From: Rosa chinensis
Taxonomy: Eukaryota; Streptophyta; Magnoliopsida; Rosales; Rosaceae
DNA: 64,000 nt
Direction: 5' to 3'
NCBI RefSeq assembly: GCF_002994745.2
Contig: NC_037090.1
Span: 20,076,001-20,140,000 of the forward strand
Numbering within the stretch: position 1 is the first letter of the stretch; every line of letters starts with the position of its first letter. The notes beneath the pieces were generated by a model. It was not told the DNA's origin. It did not search any database and worked only from the letters and a program-made list of their open reading frames with translations. The position numbers and the translations under genes were made by a program. Below, in pieces: positions 11,927 to 23,940 of the stretch.

Positions 11927-12539
11927 TGACGCAGTCGGAATGATAAACTAGGTTTACCAGCAATAAACCTAAGCAAAAGATTCTGGAGTCCACCAGAGAT
12001 AAAAGAGAATAATCTCAATTTAATTGATAAAAGATGATAAGATACGTTCTGCAGCCTTAAGGCGGCTTATTTATAAGAAAATAAACCCTAGGGCGACTAA
12101 CAATGAAACCCTAAAGCCCACGGATTAAAACAAAACAAATCCAAAATAAACTAGAAAACCTAAAATAAAAAGAATATAAAACTAGCCTAAAAATATGAAA
12201 TCGCGAATCGGATAATTAAGACGATACATTTTGGCCTAAATCTGATAGGGCTCACTAAAGTGAGTCTTGAAGATCTCGTCGTTCCCATTCTGGAAAGCTA
12301 TCATGCGTCTCAAACGGACATTCTGACCAAAAGTTAGTCAAATCTGATTCAAAATCAAAACCTGACTTTTCACACGAGAAACCCGAAAAGTCCAAAACCA
12401 AATCTTCTTTAATATTCCAGCAGCTAGTAACCTGATTACGCGTGAGTTACCTATTTTCCAATCACTCTTCTTGATTCTACACTGCTTCTTTACTTTTATG
12501 GTTTTTCGGCTAAACTGGGTCCATTCTCGTCCTACATCA
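11927..12539 (-). repeat. 5' LTR of the gag-only element
   Basis: 613 bp, followed by the TSD GAATT. A second open frame at 12338-12550 (minus) is only the LTR copy of the gag tail. Confidence 0.93.
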
Positions 12540-12544
12540 GAATT

Positions 12545-13440
12545 AAACAACAGTCCTGATGTAAATTGTATAAATCTTCGAGACGCTAGTTTTCTTTGTT
12601 TTGGGCCGTAAAAGGTGAGTGTACTAGGGGTGTTTTGGGTAGCTTATTCTAGTTTAGAATAGATTGTGTTAGGATACTCTGCGAAACAACTCTTTATTGA
12701 TGACCCCTTAGGGGTGTGTCGTTTTTATACTACTTGCTGAATTTCAATGAAATGATTGACATTTTCATCACTGGTTATACACATTTTTATGCATATAATT
12801 GTATTTAGAACACAAGAATTAAGCTAATCTTCAAGTCAATTACAATGTATATTAATGTATTTTTATTTATTTTATAATAAAAAAAGCGGAATCAAAGAAA
12901 TCGAAAGAAAATGATGTGAAAATAGAGCATTGCGATTTTCAACAAAAAGACAAAATTATCAATGCGGCCAACTATGTTCAACCGGAAGAAAGAAAGAAAG
13001 AAAGAAAAAAGCGATAATAATATAAAATTGTGTCTTGCATTGCTTAACTAAAATGCAAGCATGCACGTGCAGATGGATTAATTGGTTGGATACCAATCTT
13101 TAACTACCATTCTTATCTTTCTTTTATCCAAAGGGTGGTTGACATGAAGCAATGTGGCGCGCTGTGGGAATTGCTCTTCAATTAGCCTAGGCCGCGTGGA
13201 GAACGTCAGACCACCCATCACTCTCCCTCTCTCGTCAATTGTAGCCTGTGTACCTCAACCTATCCTCTTCGATAGACAGCGCCGCAACGCATTCCCATCA
13301 GCACACCACCATCCCATCATCCACCCACCTTTCATCTTTTATTTTATTTATTATTTTCTCAACAATTTATTTTGAAAATTCAAGAACTCACTCAGATTTC
13401 AAAAAATCATCATCAAGAGCACCATACCTCCATTTAGGGT
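12545..13440. other. Intergenic stretch, no supportable gene
   Basis: About 12700-12770 looks like a retroelement or gene 3' end (AATTTCAATGAAATG). A GAAA microsatellite lies near 12986-13005. Short Pro/Ser-rich frames at 13154-13442 lack any recognisable domain. Confidence 0.4.
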
Positions 13441-13499
13441 AATTAGGTGAAGTCTATAACATTTATCTTAGATGCATGATTAACTCTTAAATGTATGTA

Positions 13500-13770
13500 T
13501 GAGCATATCTAGAATAAATTAGCTAGAAAACCTAACATTTTCTTTAATTTATGGTTAGGACATTAGGAGTTCATACCTAGACCTAGTGTGTTGAAGTTAG
13601 TTACAATACTAATTTTGATTGCCGTGTTGGCTATGAAGCATATATAGAACAAATTAGAAAGCCTAATCTCTTCTCTAATTTATGGTTAGGACACTAGGAG
13701 TTCATACCTAGACCTAGTGTCCCTAGATGTTGAAGTTAGTTACAATACCAATTTCGATTGCCGTATTGGC
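13500..13770. repeat. Tandem duplication of about 140 bp
   Basis: Two adjacent copies share ATGGTTAGGACA(T/C)TAGG, TTCATACCTAGACCTAGTG and TTGAAGTTAGTTACAATAC. The second copy ends exactly where the solo LTR inserted (TTGGC, 13766-13770), and its continuation resumes at 16717 with TTGGCTAGC. Confidence 0.75.
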
Positions 13771-14384
13771 TGTCACGCCCCGAATTTAGAATAAAGAAAA
13801 TTCAAATCCGAAACGCGAGAATAAACACAAGAAAACACATATAGAAAATTTTTCATTAAAACTAAGCAACAAACAAACTGAACTCACAATGTCAACACCG
13901 ACTCGTTCTCTAGAGTCACATATTACATTACAGATAGTTTACAAATCAAACTGAATGACAATTCAATAAGTAAACACACCCACCACAACTCACTACCCAG
14001 CGGAAGACTTAAAACTAAGAGCACCCTTCCATGTCCATGCCATCGAACGTACACCTTAGCTTTGATAATGATCACTCGATAATCAAACCTGCACAAAAAC
14101 CCCTACACCATAGAATAGTGCATCGGGAATGAACAAAACAAACCCGGTAAGCTTTTCAGCCCGTATGAGTAAACTCAATTAAAGTGACTCACGTCACTCA
14201 TGCAACAATATTTAATTCCACAAAACACAACCAAACATCAAGTTCATATCATATCAACAACAAATTACACTCACTTCCTCTCAACATAAAGCATTTGTCA
14301 AAACGATGACCTCACAACTCATTCACAACTCACTACAAGTCTTAAACCACTACCGCACTTACAATTGAATTAAGTAAAATCAGT

Positions 14385-14610
14385 AATCCCTGCATGGAAA
14401 CTTAGTTCAGGAGATCACACTAAAAACAAACAATAGAAATCATATAAATCCCTGCATGGAGTTTAGTTCAGGAATTTACATTAAAACAAACAATACAAAA
14501 AGTGGCAATCCCTGCATATAACTTAGTTCAGGAGATTACATTAAAAAAACAATTCAAAAGACAGTAATCCCTGCATATAACTTAGTTCAAGAGATTACAT
14601 AAAATTCAAC
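14385..14610 (-). repeat. Minisatellite of about 62 bp, four units
   Basis: Four units share AATCCCTGCAT, followed by ACTTAGTTCAGGAGAT and an A-rich spacer. The same array in the opposite orientation occurs at 63527-63750 in copy 4 of the family. Confidence 0.85.
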
Positions 14611-14754
14611 AATTAGAAGGAAAAGGAAAATAAATGAAGAAGTCACACAACTCACACTAAAGTCAATGATCACCCATGAACTCCAAACTAAAGTCGATAG
14701 TCGATGTTCACCCATCGACTTAGACTAAAGTAGATGATCACCCATCAACTCTAA

Positions 14755-15055
14755 ACCGCTACACTCATACAATTACATCAATCACCCACATGATGAATTG
14801 TATATCGCTACACTCATACAATTCATCATACATCAATCACACACATGATGAATTGTACACCGCTACACTCATACAATTACACCAATCACACACATGATGA
14901 ATTGTATACCGCTACACTCATACAATTTCACAATCACACACATGATGAATTGTATACCACTACACTCATACAATTACACTAATCACTCACATGATGAATT
15001 GTAAACCGCTACACTCATACAATTACATCAGTCACACACATGATGAATTGTATTC
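14755..15055 (-). repeat. Minisatellite of about 55-60 bp, six units
   Basis: Units contain CGCTACACTCATACAATTAC, a variable ATCAATCACACACATG-like stretch and ATGAATTGTA. Each unit contains the inverted pair CATACAATT...AATTGTAT and can form a small hairpin. Confidence 0.85.
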
Positions 15056-16721
15056 CCGAAAAGAGTAAATGCTTGAATTAATAATTCAATCAAATCACCA
15101 TCATTACTTCACTAATGTCACACCATCCAATATATATATTCCACGTAAATATATATATACGTAGTCATTCACGCAGGAATGACCACTAATACCAACTATA
15201 GTTTTATAAGTTATTCCTCTCAAAAATCATTTTATATCAAAACATTGTTTTAACTTACCCATGAACCATTGTCGATCAAGTTCATATATTTTAAAACAAA
15301 TAATTTGTTTCGAAAATGATTTTGCATGCTAACAATTATATCTACTAAAATAAAACATAACTAATTTATCAACCGAAACACCGTGAGATTTACTCACCTC
15401 CAAATCCTGCTGGTCTTCTCTAACAGCCAAGATACGATTCACAATCGTCCGCCAACTCAAACCATCAATCACCTAACCAAATCAATGCCACACTCAATAC
15501 AACACAAAGCACACAATTCACAAAACACAATTATACGACGATCCAACAGTCGGATCTTCATCCGAGACCATCCAACGTCTTCAGAACACTTCTACGATCA
15601 ACAAATCAAAACTACAAGTCGATCGGACGGCCAAATCCTCACGGATCGAAAACCGAAACGAATCGAAAACCCTAAAACCCTAACATGCATCAACTTTCTC
15701 CAAAATAACCTTATAATATATCAAAACGACCGTATCGATGCGTAGATGCATAAACTGAAAACAGAACACAAAAATATGGTCTGACGCGCTGCCACGCGCC
15801 ACCACAAGCGACGGGTCAGCAGGCGGTCAACGCCGGGTCAACCACCTCCAATGGCAAAGTGACCAACTACAAACTTATTCAAAATGAAGAGATGGGCCAC
15901 CTTCATACCTGGAGCTAAGTGAGATTCGGTCTAGATCGTCCTAGATCAAGCTTGAAAGTTGGATCACTCTCGTGCGTCTGATCAGATCCTAGATCGAATC
16001 AGGGACATCGAAAACTTCAAACCTTGATCTACCACTCTACACTCAAAATCGTGATGCAAGGCCTATATGGGGATGATCAGCAGGAAGAGGACATTCCAAA
16101 ACCGTGAAGAAATCGGCCGGAAAGTCGTCGGAGATCTGAAAACCGGTCGGATCCCGAAAGCATAAACTTTGGGCGCTCTGATCCGCTGTTTTCGGCAAAC
16201 CACGGCGCAAACCACCACCACAAGGCGGCTCACGATGCTGGTCTGAATGTTCCTTGCCTTGTCCCGTCGTCGGAGGTGGCCGGAGGAGAGAGAACGAGTT
16301 GGGTCGGGAACCAGGTTTCATCTCGGGTTGGGTTGCGCGGAGGAGAGAGAACAGAGAGAATTCTGGGGGAGAAAATGAGATTTTCAGAACTTTTGGGATT
16401 TATGAAAAAATCTAGAATTTTCTTATATTTATAGAATTTTCCCCTAATTTCAATCGCTCGTACGAACTCCGATTTTCACGTTCCACATGTCCACGAACTC
16501 GTATCGACGCGCTCTACAACTTTCATGAAAGAAGTTCTCATAGAATCTAAACGTATAAAAAGTCAAACTTCGTAACCCCCTTAAAAGTGCATTTCGAATA
16601 ATTATTCGTCCGTAAATAATTTCACTCCACCCTCAAACCATGAAATCGTACAAACGAACACTTTATTAATCCCAGGAAACATTTAGGAATTAATAACAAA
16701 TTTCCAAGGTCTTACATTGGC

Positions 16722-17864
16722 TAGCTTTTGAACATCGATTTTAGAACTCTTCTTCTTTTGGTGCAACTAGAGCAATGACTGAAACATTGAAAATATACCT
16801 GAAATTTAGGCGATATTTTCAGTTTTTTAGAGTCTCAATATATTGAGATATACCAAGAGAATATTGTGAGAAATTTTCAAAATTTCGCGATATTTCTGGA
16901 AATATTTAAAATTTTCGTAAAATTTTTGATATTCATTCTTCTTATCTCATGACTCAATCGTCCAACTTGGGCCCAAACTTACATAATCAGGGCCCAAACT
17001 TGAATAATCAGGACAAAAGGGAAAATGTGCAAGCAACTAGAATTGAAACTTGGTTGCCCAAGAAAATTTGAATCTCCTCAACCGCTACTAAGACGGTACT
17101 CAATAATATGTGTATATGCTTATACAATTATTCGTTTATAAAACTCACAATATTTCTTATACAAAATTAGATATGTTGTAAAAAAAAAAAATTGAGGTTA
17201 AAATTGAAGGAGAGTAAAAGAATGACATAAACAATATTTATTTTTGATTGTTTGTTTTATTGATTCTAACTAATCATATTTATTTACTCGGTATCTTAAA
17301 TTTTTTGTAAAATCCTAATATTGTATATGAGAACTGGTAAAGTATGAAGATAATAAGTATCTAAAAACTTAAATTTTAAGAATTTTTAGTGACTTAACGT
17401 AAAGTAATTTACCTTAAATTACTATATCATGTAATATAATTTGTTCAACATTTTGTTTTGATATCGAGAATATTATTGATCAACTCAACATCTCCTAAAG
17501 TTTAATTTAACATTTCTATGTTTTCCTCCAAATTTTCATATCGATAACGATATTTTATCGATATTTCTCTCAAAATATTCATTTTTCGGACCGTCGAAAT
17601 TTCCTCGATATCCGATATTTTCGTTATTCAACTAGAGGCCCTAACAAGGCTCTAGCTTCTCTCAATCGAGTTTCTACAGCCCTTGATCCGGAGTAGACTA
17701 CCATTTTAAAAACCTAACGACTGATGAGCCTTCATTCTTGACGCCATTATGAATTGAATGACCTTTAGAAAAAAATATTTGTACATTGAATTTGGCTAGG
17801 AGGATACCCATTTTATTTGTAAATTCACATGTCACGTTTTACTTTATTTATTTATTTTTGGTTA
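16722..17864. other. Intergenic stretch rich in CGATATTTT motifs
   Basis: No gene is seen. 16790-17630 is dominated by dispersed ATATTTTC/GATATTT strings, including the palindrome CGATATTTTATCGATATTTC-like area near 17550. It resembles a decayed MITE-like repeat, but no terminal repeats or TSD were established. Confidence 0.4.
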
Positions 17865-19369
17865 ATTAGAAAAGGGTTAAATACTTGTTACTCCTTGTAC
17901 TTTGCACCGAAAAACAGTTCAGTCCCTCACTTTTTAAATTAAACAATTTAGTCTTTATTCTCTCTAATTCTCACACAATAGGTCCCAAAATGACCATTAT
18001 ACCCCTCACTTTTTTTTTCTCTCTTTTTTTATTTGGTTTTTATTTTTTCTGCTTTGCTCTCTCCCCCCTCCCTCTCTCTCAGGACTACATATCCGTTTCT
18101 TCACCAATTTTATGCTCTGAACTTTCCAATTCAGAAGCTCTACCTTAGGAATCAATGGCTGCTATAATCGAAGCAAACAACCTAAAAGCGACAATGGACA
18201 GCCTGTAATACCCCAAAAAATCCAAATTAAATTCCGTGGATTTTTATAATTGATTTCTCGGTATTAGGAGGGAGTACGAAGCTTGGAGAAGTTGTGGAAA
18301 TAGTTCGAACGATTTTATTTTCGAAATCGAACGTTATTTAGGGGGGTCTCAAAAAGTGACTTTTTATGCGTACCGAATTTGAGAAAATTTCCTTCATGAA
18401 AGTTGTAGAGCTCGTCGATACGATCGCGTGCATATGTGGAACGCAATATTCGGAGTTCGTATGAATAAGTTATGAATATTTGAAAATTGGAATTTTTCTA
18501 TAAATAGGTGGAAAATCAGATTTTTTCGGAAGGACGAAAGTTTCTCAAAATTGCATTTTGGTCCCCCAAACTCTCCGTTCTCTCTCCTCTCCCACGCGGC
18601 CGAACCGCTCGACCCGACCCGGCCGAACGGCGGCCCTCCGGCCCCGGACCCGGCCTTCCCCTAGTTCGCCGTCGCACGCCTGGCCTCCCTCCGGTGTCGC
18701 CGTGCCCCGCCGCTGCCCCCAGACGTGGATCGAAGCCACCCCAGCCGTGCGAAACCCGACCCGGCCGGAAAACGACTTTTCCGGCGATGCACGGGCCGAT
18801 CGTTCCCATTTTCGTGATCTCCTCCTCATGCTGATCATCCCCATGTAAGTCTTTCATCACGATTTTGTGTATAGAACGCTAGATCAAGGTTTGACTTTTT
18901 CGACGTCCCTGATTTAATCTAGGATCTGATCAGACGCACCAGATTGATCCAAACTTCAAAGCTTGATCTAGGACGATCTAGGCCGAACCAGACTTAGCTC
19001 CAGGTATGAAAGTTCATCAGCCCTTCATTTTGAAGAAGTTTGTAGTTGACAACTTTTGCATCGGAGGTGGTTGACCGCCACGTTGACCGCCGTCTGACCT
19101 CCGCTTGTGGCGGCGCGTCGGACCTTTTTTTTGAGTTTTCATTATCTGGACGATGATCTACGCATCCATACGAGCGTTTTGATATATTACAAGGTTATTT
19201 TTGAAAAAAGTTGATAAATAGTGGATTTACGTTTTGACGTTACTATTTAACGTTTTTACGTTTTACCTTCGGTTTACGATCTGTGAAGATCAGACCATCG
19301 GTTTTACTTCAAATTTTAATATGTTGATCGTATGACTGTCCCGATGACTTTTTGTGGTCACGGGCGAAG

Positions 19370-19690
19370 ATCCGACCTTTGGATCTTCGTATAATTGTGA
19401 AATAGTGATTCGGAAGGCGATTCGTGAGAATCCGACCGTCGGATTTTCATGAAATTTTGTGGAGAAGTTTATAAGGACGATTCAGGAAGATCTGACCGTT
19501 GGATCTTCGTGATAATTTTGGAGGATGATCCTAAGGGCGATCCGTGAGGATCCGACCGTTGGATCATCATATAATTTCGATCCGACCGTTGGATCGTCTT
19601 TATTTTCGAATCCGACCGTTGGATCACCTTTATTTTTTAATCCGACCGTTGGATCGTCTTTATTTTAGAATCCGACCGTTGGATCGTCGT
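19370..19690 (+). repeat. GATCCGACCGTTGGATC minisatellite
   Basis: At least seven units of the near-palindrome TCCGACCGTTGGATC separated by TATTTT-rich spacers. The last units have a regular period of 36-38 bp, which creates an artefactual open frame of repeated 'IRPLD' at 19544-19756. A single reverse-complement-like trace (GATCCAACAGTCGGATC-type) sits in copy 1 near 15540-15560. Confidence 0.85.
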
Positions 19691-20514
19691 TTAAGGTTAT
19701 TTCGTGTTTCGTTTACTAAGCAAAGACCATACTTGATTAGGTACTTGACGGTTTGAGTTGACGAGCGTTCGGAATATTGATATATTCGACTTTTTAGAAG
19801 ACGCAGCTGGATTAGAGGTGAGTAAACCTCACATGGTTCATATTACGAACCGAATAAATTTAATTACTTTATTTTTGTGGTAATTGTGTGAAAATATTTA
19901 TGGAATAAATATTTGTTTTAAATCATATGGACTTGATCAACTACGGTCCATAGGTAAGTAAAATGATTTTATTATACAAATGAATTTCACGGTTTTTATA
20001 CTTGAACTATAGTTGGTATTAGTAGTCATTCCTGAGCGGATGATTACGTATATATATATATTTACGTGAAATATATATTTTGGTTGATGTGTGATTAGCA
20101 TGATGAAATGATTGAGAATTGATTGGATATTATTCAAGCTATTAATCTCCCATTTAATTGTTGAATAATGAAATGTTGATCATGTGATGTGAAAGCTATT
20201 TTATATGGCCAATTGTGAATATGTGGAAATTATTTTAAGAAGTAAAGATTGTCTTGAAATAATATGTCTCTTATGTTGGTGTACATATGCATATTTACAA
20301 TCTAAAATTTATAAAGATTGTATGTTGTGAAATTGATTATGTCTGAAAAGTACAATTGTGAAGCCGGGTGATTACAACAACCCCGTGCTTAAGTGAATTA
20401 CTGGTAAAACTGTTTTGGGTGTTATGATGACGTTAAGCCTTGGGCCCTAGTCCCTACAGATAGTGCACTATTATACTCTTAGGAAGGGTGGTACTTTGAG
20501 TATACATACTTTGG

Positions 20515-20700
20515 AGAGTGGCCTTGGTATGCTGTGGCTTACCCATGCTTTGGTATTATGGACCCTAGCATGTGGTATCCCGTGCTTTGGGATTATGGCC
20601 CTAGCACGTAGATTTATGATTTGATACCAGTCAACCTGGTTTTCCCGTGTTTTGGTATTATGGACCCTAACACGTGGATCTGTGATTTGTTACCAGTTAA
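20515..20700 (+). repeat. Tandem repeat, TTTGG-ATTATGG-CCCTA-CACG type
   Basis: Three units of about 60-110 bp share CCGTG(C/T)TTTGG, ATTATGG(A)CCCTA and CACGTGG(A)TCTGTGATTTG-like parts. A separate duplication of about 77 bp (ATCAAGCATGTGTTGCT...TTGCAATATTTGTTG) lies at 20800-20920. Confidence 0.7.
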
Positions 20701-21337
20701 TCTGAAAATTCACTAAAAAGAGAAATGTACTTATGTGAAATTGATCAAATATCTATCCATGATATATTTTGAATATGTGGAGGTGTTGGTAAAAAGAAAA
20801 TCAAGCATGTGTTGCTTTAATGTTATTTCACATATTAATGTTGCAATATTTGTTGGTTGTGATCAAGCATGTGTTGCTCAAATGTTATTTCACATATTAA
20901 TGCTGCAATATTTGTTGATTGTTTACTTGAGTTATAAGAATTGTAATTTAATCAATCAACAGTTCTTTCTTGTTTACTCACAAACTTTGCAAAAAGATTA
21001 CCGGGTTTTGTGTTGTTGCAATCCCGGTACACTATTCAAATTGTGTAGCGGGTAATCTCACAGGTCAGGAGAATCAGGGCAGTGATCGTGCGGTTTAGAG
21101 TATTAGTGTTAGATTTACAGCATTTGTTTTTGTGAGGAGAATTATACTCATTTGAGCTTACAATTTGATTTGGTGAGAGTGTGCTGTAATAAGTAGCTTG
21201 AGGATTTGGTTTATGTAATATTAAGAGGTGTAAGGTGTGGTTGTTTCTGCGAGAAAAATTCAGAACGTTATTTGTATTGTTATTAGTCATGTTCCGGATT
21301 TGAATCCTTATTTCAAAATTCGGGGTGTGACACAGCC

Positions 21338-22190
21338 GAAAGCCGCGCATTGGAGTTCCAATTCAGAAGCTCTCCCATAATCTCTCTCCTCCATGACTAG
21401 TCTCTCACACCACCATGCAGCTCACCTCTACTACTAGTGTACTCACCGGCCTCCGACGAGTCTGGTCCGGCCTCCGCGTCATCCGGCGATGCCAGAAAAT
21501 GGCCCACGTGCCGATACACAGGTACCCAGAATTTTCTCTGGGCACCCAAACCTTCTTCTCCGTGGAGACCTATCACCTGCAGCAACACAATCGCCGCAAC
21601 CCAGCCCACCACTATACCCATAACCATCATACCCTTCCCTCCTTTTCTTCCCACTATAGCCACCGCCCTCGACCGCCACCGCCTAATGCCTGGGCTTAAT
21701 AGGTCCACCCAAAGTACTCCTTATCGGCAACAAAAAGTAAAACCCTTTATCCCCAAGCTGAAGCAGATCTTGCGAATCGAGCTTGACCGGAAGGTTTCCG
21801 GGGAGGTGGACAACCACGAGGCAGCCATTCTTCCTGATGACGCGGCGGCGGGTGAGGTCGTAGAAGATGTGTAAAAAGTGGTGGACGATCGTACCAATGC
21901 AAAAAGCCTCCATGCCATTCGTGGCTCCTAGTCTCCTACCACCACCGCGCCTAATCAGAGGTCCATTTCCGAATCCCTGATGACTTGGATCTGCTCCAGA
22001 ATCCCTTCGACGACCATCCAACAACTCCAAGGATCTCGGCTCTGAAGATGACATCTTCTGCACCTACATGGACATCGAGAAGCTTGGATCCAAGCTCGAA
22101 GATGGATCCTCAGCCCCCAAATCTGATTAATGCCACCGGGTTGTTGCAAGTGGATACTGGCCGGTGTGGAGAGAAACGCCGAGGAGTAAG
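21338..22190 (-). pseudogene. Captured GC-rich gene fragment in the MULE
   Basis: About 850 bp of codon-like, GC-rich sequence unlike its AT-rich surroundings. Minus-strand open frames at 21683-22063 (126 codons) and 21397-21708 (103 codons) include a plausible membrane segment ('VMGIVVGWVAAIVLLQVIG') and the motif 'DLLQLGDKGFYFLL'. A plus frame of 145 codons overlaps them. I favour the minus strand because of the hydrophobic segment. The source gene is not recognised. The related string CAATTCAGAAGCTCT(A/C)CC appears at both ends of the interior (near 18130 and 21360). Confidence 0.5.
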
Positions 22191-22413
22191 GGGGGAGAGA
22201 GAGATGAGGGAGAAAAGCAGAAAAAATAAAAACCAAATAAAAAAAGAGAGAAAAAAAGAAGAAAAAAAGTGAGGGGAATAATGTTCATTTTGGGACCTAT
22301 TGTGTGAGAATTAGAGAGAATAAGGACTAAATTGTTTAATTTAAAAAGTGAGGGACTAAACTGTTTTTCGGTGCAAAGTACAGGGAGTAACAAGTATTTA
22401 ACCCATTAGAAAA

Positions 22414-22830
22414 TCAATTTATGAAATTCAATGAACTATGACTCATTGTAAATAGTCATCACTAGGCTCTTAGTTTTGAATAGGCTTGGTGTGAGCTAAG
22501 CCCATAATTCCCAAGGCTTGGTGCCTTAAATTAACATTTGTTTTATTTTTTTTAATTTTTTTCTTTGCTTAGTGACTTTAGTTCCAACTAATATCAAATC
22601 ATTCACAAAAAAAAAAAAATGTAACTAATACAAACAATTATGCGAACTAAATTCTTAATGATATTTCGTCGAACACATTGAGTGCACCGCAATGAAAAGT
22701 AAAAACACAAGAAAAAATATGACATATTCAAATAAACCTCTACATCTAGTATGCAACTAGTACAAATTTTTACCAATAAAATCATTACTAGCTAAACCAA
22801 TTGTTAACCTTTCGAGTGACGATTTATATT
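22414..22830. other. Intergenic stretch
   Basis: AT-rich sequence with no gene seen. Confidence 0.4.
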
Positions 22831-22839
22831 GAAGATTGT

Positions 22840-23940
22840 AGGTATGCCTTCACGAAGGTTTGTGGAAGGCATAACTTCTTTCATCAATCAGTGTATACAA
22901 TGTTCTCGGGTATATTGAAGATACTATCATTTACCAACCAAATTCTCAAGTAATACAAATTGCAAATAAAACATGTTTGTGTGAGATTGAAGCATTTCTA
23001 TGCATCAACCAAATTAAGACATTTGTAGGACAAAGTTGAATAAAATATTACTAAAGATTAAAGAGAGAGTATGGCAAATATCTGAAAAACTAAAAATAGA
23101 TCTACGCATAGCACTGTAGCAATGGAACTACCTCGTGACTAGACATCATAAGAAACCCACAACATTGATCATACCTTATAGCCATAACATTAAATAGCAT
23201 ACTTCTAAAATAGGTAACCAATAAATCACATGCAATGAGGTATCGAAAGCTATTTACCTCTTGATAATGTAACTGAAAGCTAATAGCAAAATAAAAAAGC
23301 CGATAGGCATTAATCATCACCTGAAAGTTAGTGTTTTACCCAAGTTACTATGTGTATAAACAATATTGTATAGTCCAACAAAACTCTGTACAAGTTCTCA
23401 AGTACAGTGAAGATCATATCATTTACCAGCTAAATTCTCAAGTTAAGAAATTGCAAATAATATATGTCTATATGAGATTGAAACATTTCTATGCATCAAG
23501 CAAATCAAAATATTCATAGGATAAAGTTAACAAAAAATCATTAAATATTAAAGAGAGAGTCTGACAACTATTTAGAAAACCAAAAATTGATCTATGCATA
23601 GGACTATAGCCGAAAACTATACCTGTGATGTAAATACCTCGTGACAAGGTATCAAAAGAAACTCATACCATTAATAATACCTTAAAGCCGTAACATTAAA
23701 TAGCAACTACCCTAATGCTTTGTGTGATTCCCTAGCACTTTCGTCGCTAGCCTTTTACCCCACTAGTAAGGGGGTTGTATGATGTGCATACCTGTCTTGC
23801 TTCCCCTGGTCGAAAGCTCAGCCGATTTATCGGAAAAAATTCATAGAAAATAAAAGGCCAGTTGGCATTAAATTTTTTGAACTTGAAATTCGATCACGAC
23901 TAGCTACTACCTTATAACCATGACATTAAATATCATTAAA
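22840..23940. repeat. Duplicated block of about 490 bp
   Basis: 22890-23220 and 23380-23710 are diverged direct copies. Shared landmarks are CATTTCTATGCATCAA, TTAAAGAGAGAGT, GATCTA(C/T)GCATAG, ACCTCGTGAC and ACATTAAATAG. A third partial copy (23880-23940) ends TTAAATATCATT, and a matching continuation (CTAAATATCATTCTTAAAAT) appears at 28200. This suggests the material at about 23942-28198 was inserted into this repeat. No coding potential is recognised. Confidence 0.65.

Larger units (their letters stand above)
10239..12539 (-). mobile_element. Gag-only LTR retrotransposon (TR-GAG type)
   Basis: A 2,301-bp element with 613-bp direct terminal repeats (10239-10851 and 11927-12539) that begin TGACGCAGTCGG and end CCTACATCA. 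It is flanked by the TSD GAATT (10234-10238 and 12540-12544). Minus orientation is set by a primer-binding site complementary to initiator tRNA-Met (minus TGGTATCAGAGCAGGTC, 11908-11924) two bases inside the 5' LTR, and by a polypurine tract (minus AGTGGAGGAGAA, 10852-10863) at the 3' LTR. The interior is about 1.08 kb and encodes only a Gag-like protein, with no protease, RT, RNase H or integrase. That matches the published TR-GAG class of non-autonomous elements. The two LTRs look identical by eye, which implies a very recent insertion. Confidence 0.93.
13771..16716 (-). mobile_element. Solo LTR, copy 1 of a long-LTR family
   Basis: A 2,946-bp unit with TGTCACGCCCCG at one end and GTCTTACA at the other, flanked by the 5-bp TSD TTGGC (13766-13770 and 16717-16721). 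No internal retrotransposon region is present, so it is a solo LTR left by recombination. Minus orientation is inferred from a minus-strand TATAAATA at plus 16426-16433, 283 bases from the 5' end, and from homology to the copies at 18204 and 52257. Conserved blocks include the minus-strand motif around CATGAAAGTTGTAGAGCGCG (near 16500-16530), a GC-rich leader (about 16050-16330), a GAGGTGAGTAAA-type block (about 15375-15400) and minisatellites. The long LTR suggests a gypsy lineage, but this is not proven. Confidence 0.88.
18204..21332 (+). mobile_element. Solo LTR, copy 2 of the long-LTR family
   Basis: A 3,129-bp unit beginning TGTAATACCCC and ending GGGTGTGACA, flanked by the TSD CAGCC (18199-18203 and 21333-21337) and inserted in the MULE. 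TATAAATA lies at 18499-18506, 295 bases from the start, followed by a very GC-rich leader (18590-18800). Family blocks shared with copies 1 and 3 are TTCATGAAAGTTGTAGAGC (about 18395), GAGGTGAGTAAACCTCACA (about 19815) and the GGTGTGACA end. No internal region is present. Open frames at 18508-18860 on both strands are a by-product of GC content. Confidence 0.92.
17874..22404. mobile_element. Mutator-like element with captured segment
   Basis: Terminal inverted repeats (TIRs) of about 190-200 bp begin GGGTTAAATACTTG (17874-about 18070 and about 22200-22404) and differ by a few substitutions and small indels. A perfect 9-bp TSD ATTAGAAAA (17865-17873 and 22405-22413) is the length typical of Mutator-like elements. 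Without the solo LTR nested at 18204-21332, the element is about 1.4 kb. It has no MURA transposase. Its interior (about 18080-18198 and 21338-22190) is GC-rich and gene-like, so it looks like a Pack-MULE. Open frames at 17885-18148 (+) and 22127-22393 (-) are the two TIR copies read as protein, not genes. Confidence 0.92.

Noticed and set aside
11877..11993. Longer gag start giving 447 residues
   Set aside because: The added 39 residues are translated LTR and tRNA primer-site sequence; the Met at 11876 is the natural start.
17885..18148. Hydrophobic 87-88 codon frames at 17885-18148 and 22127-22393 as related genes
   Set aside because: They are the two inverted terminal repeats of the MULE read in mirror orientation.
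18508..18860. Overlapping Pro/Arg-rich frames on both strands
   Set aside because: They lie in the GC-rich leader of a solo LTR. Frames open on both strands at once reflect base composition, not genes.
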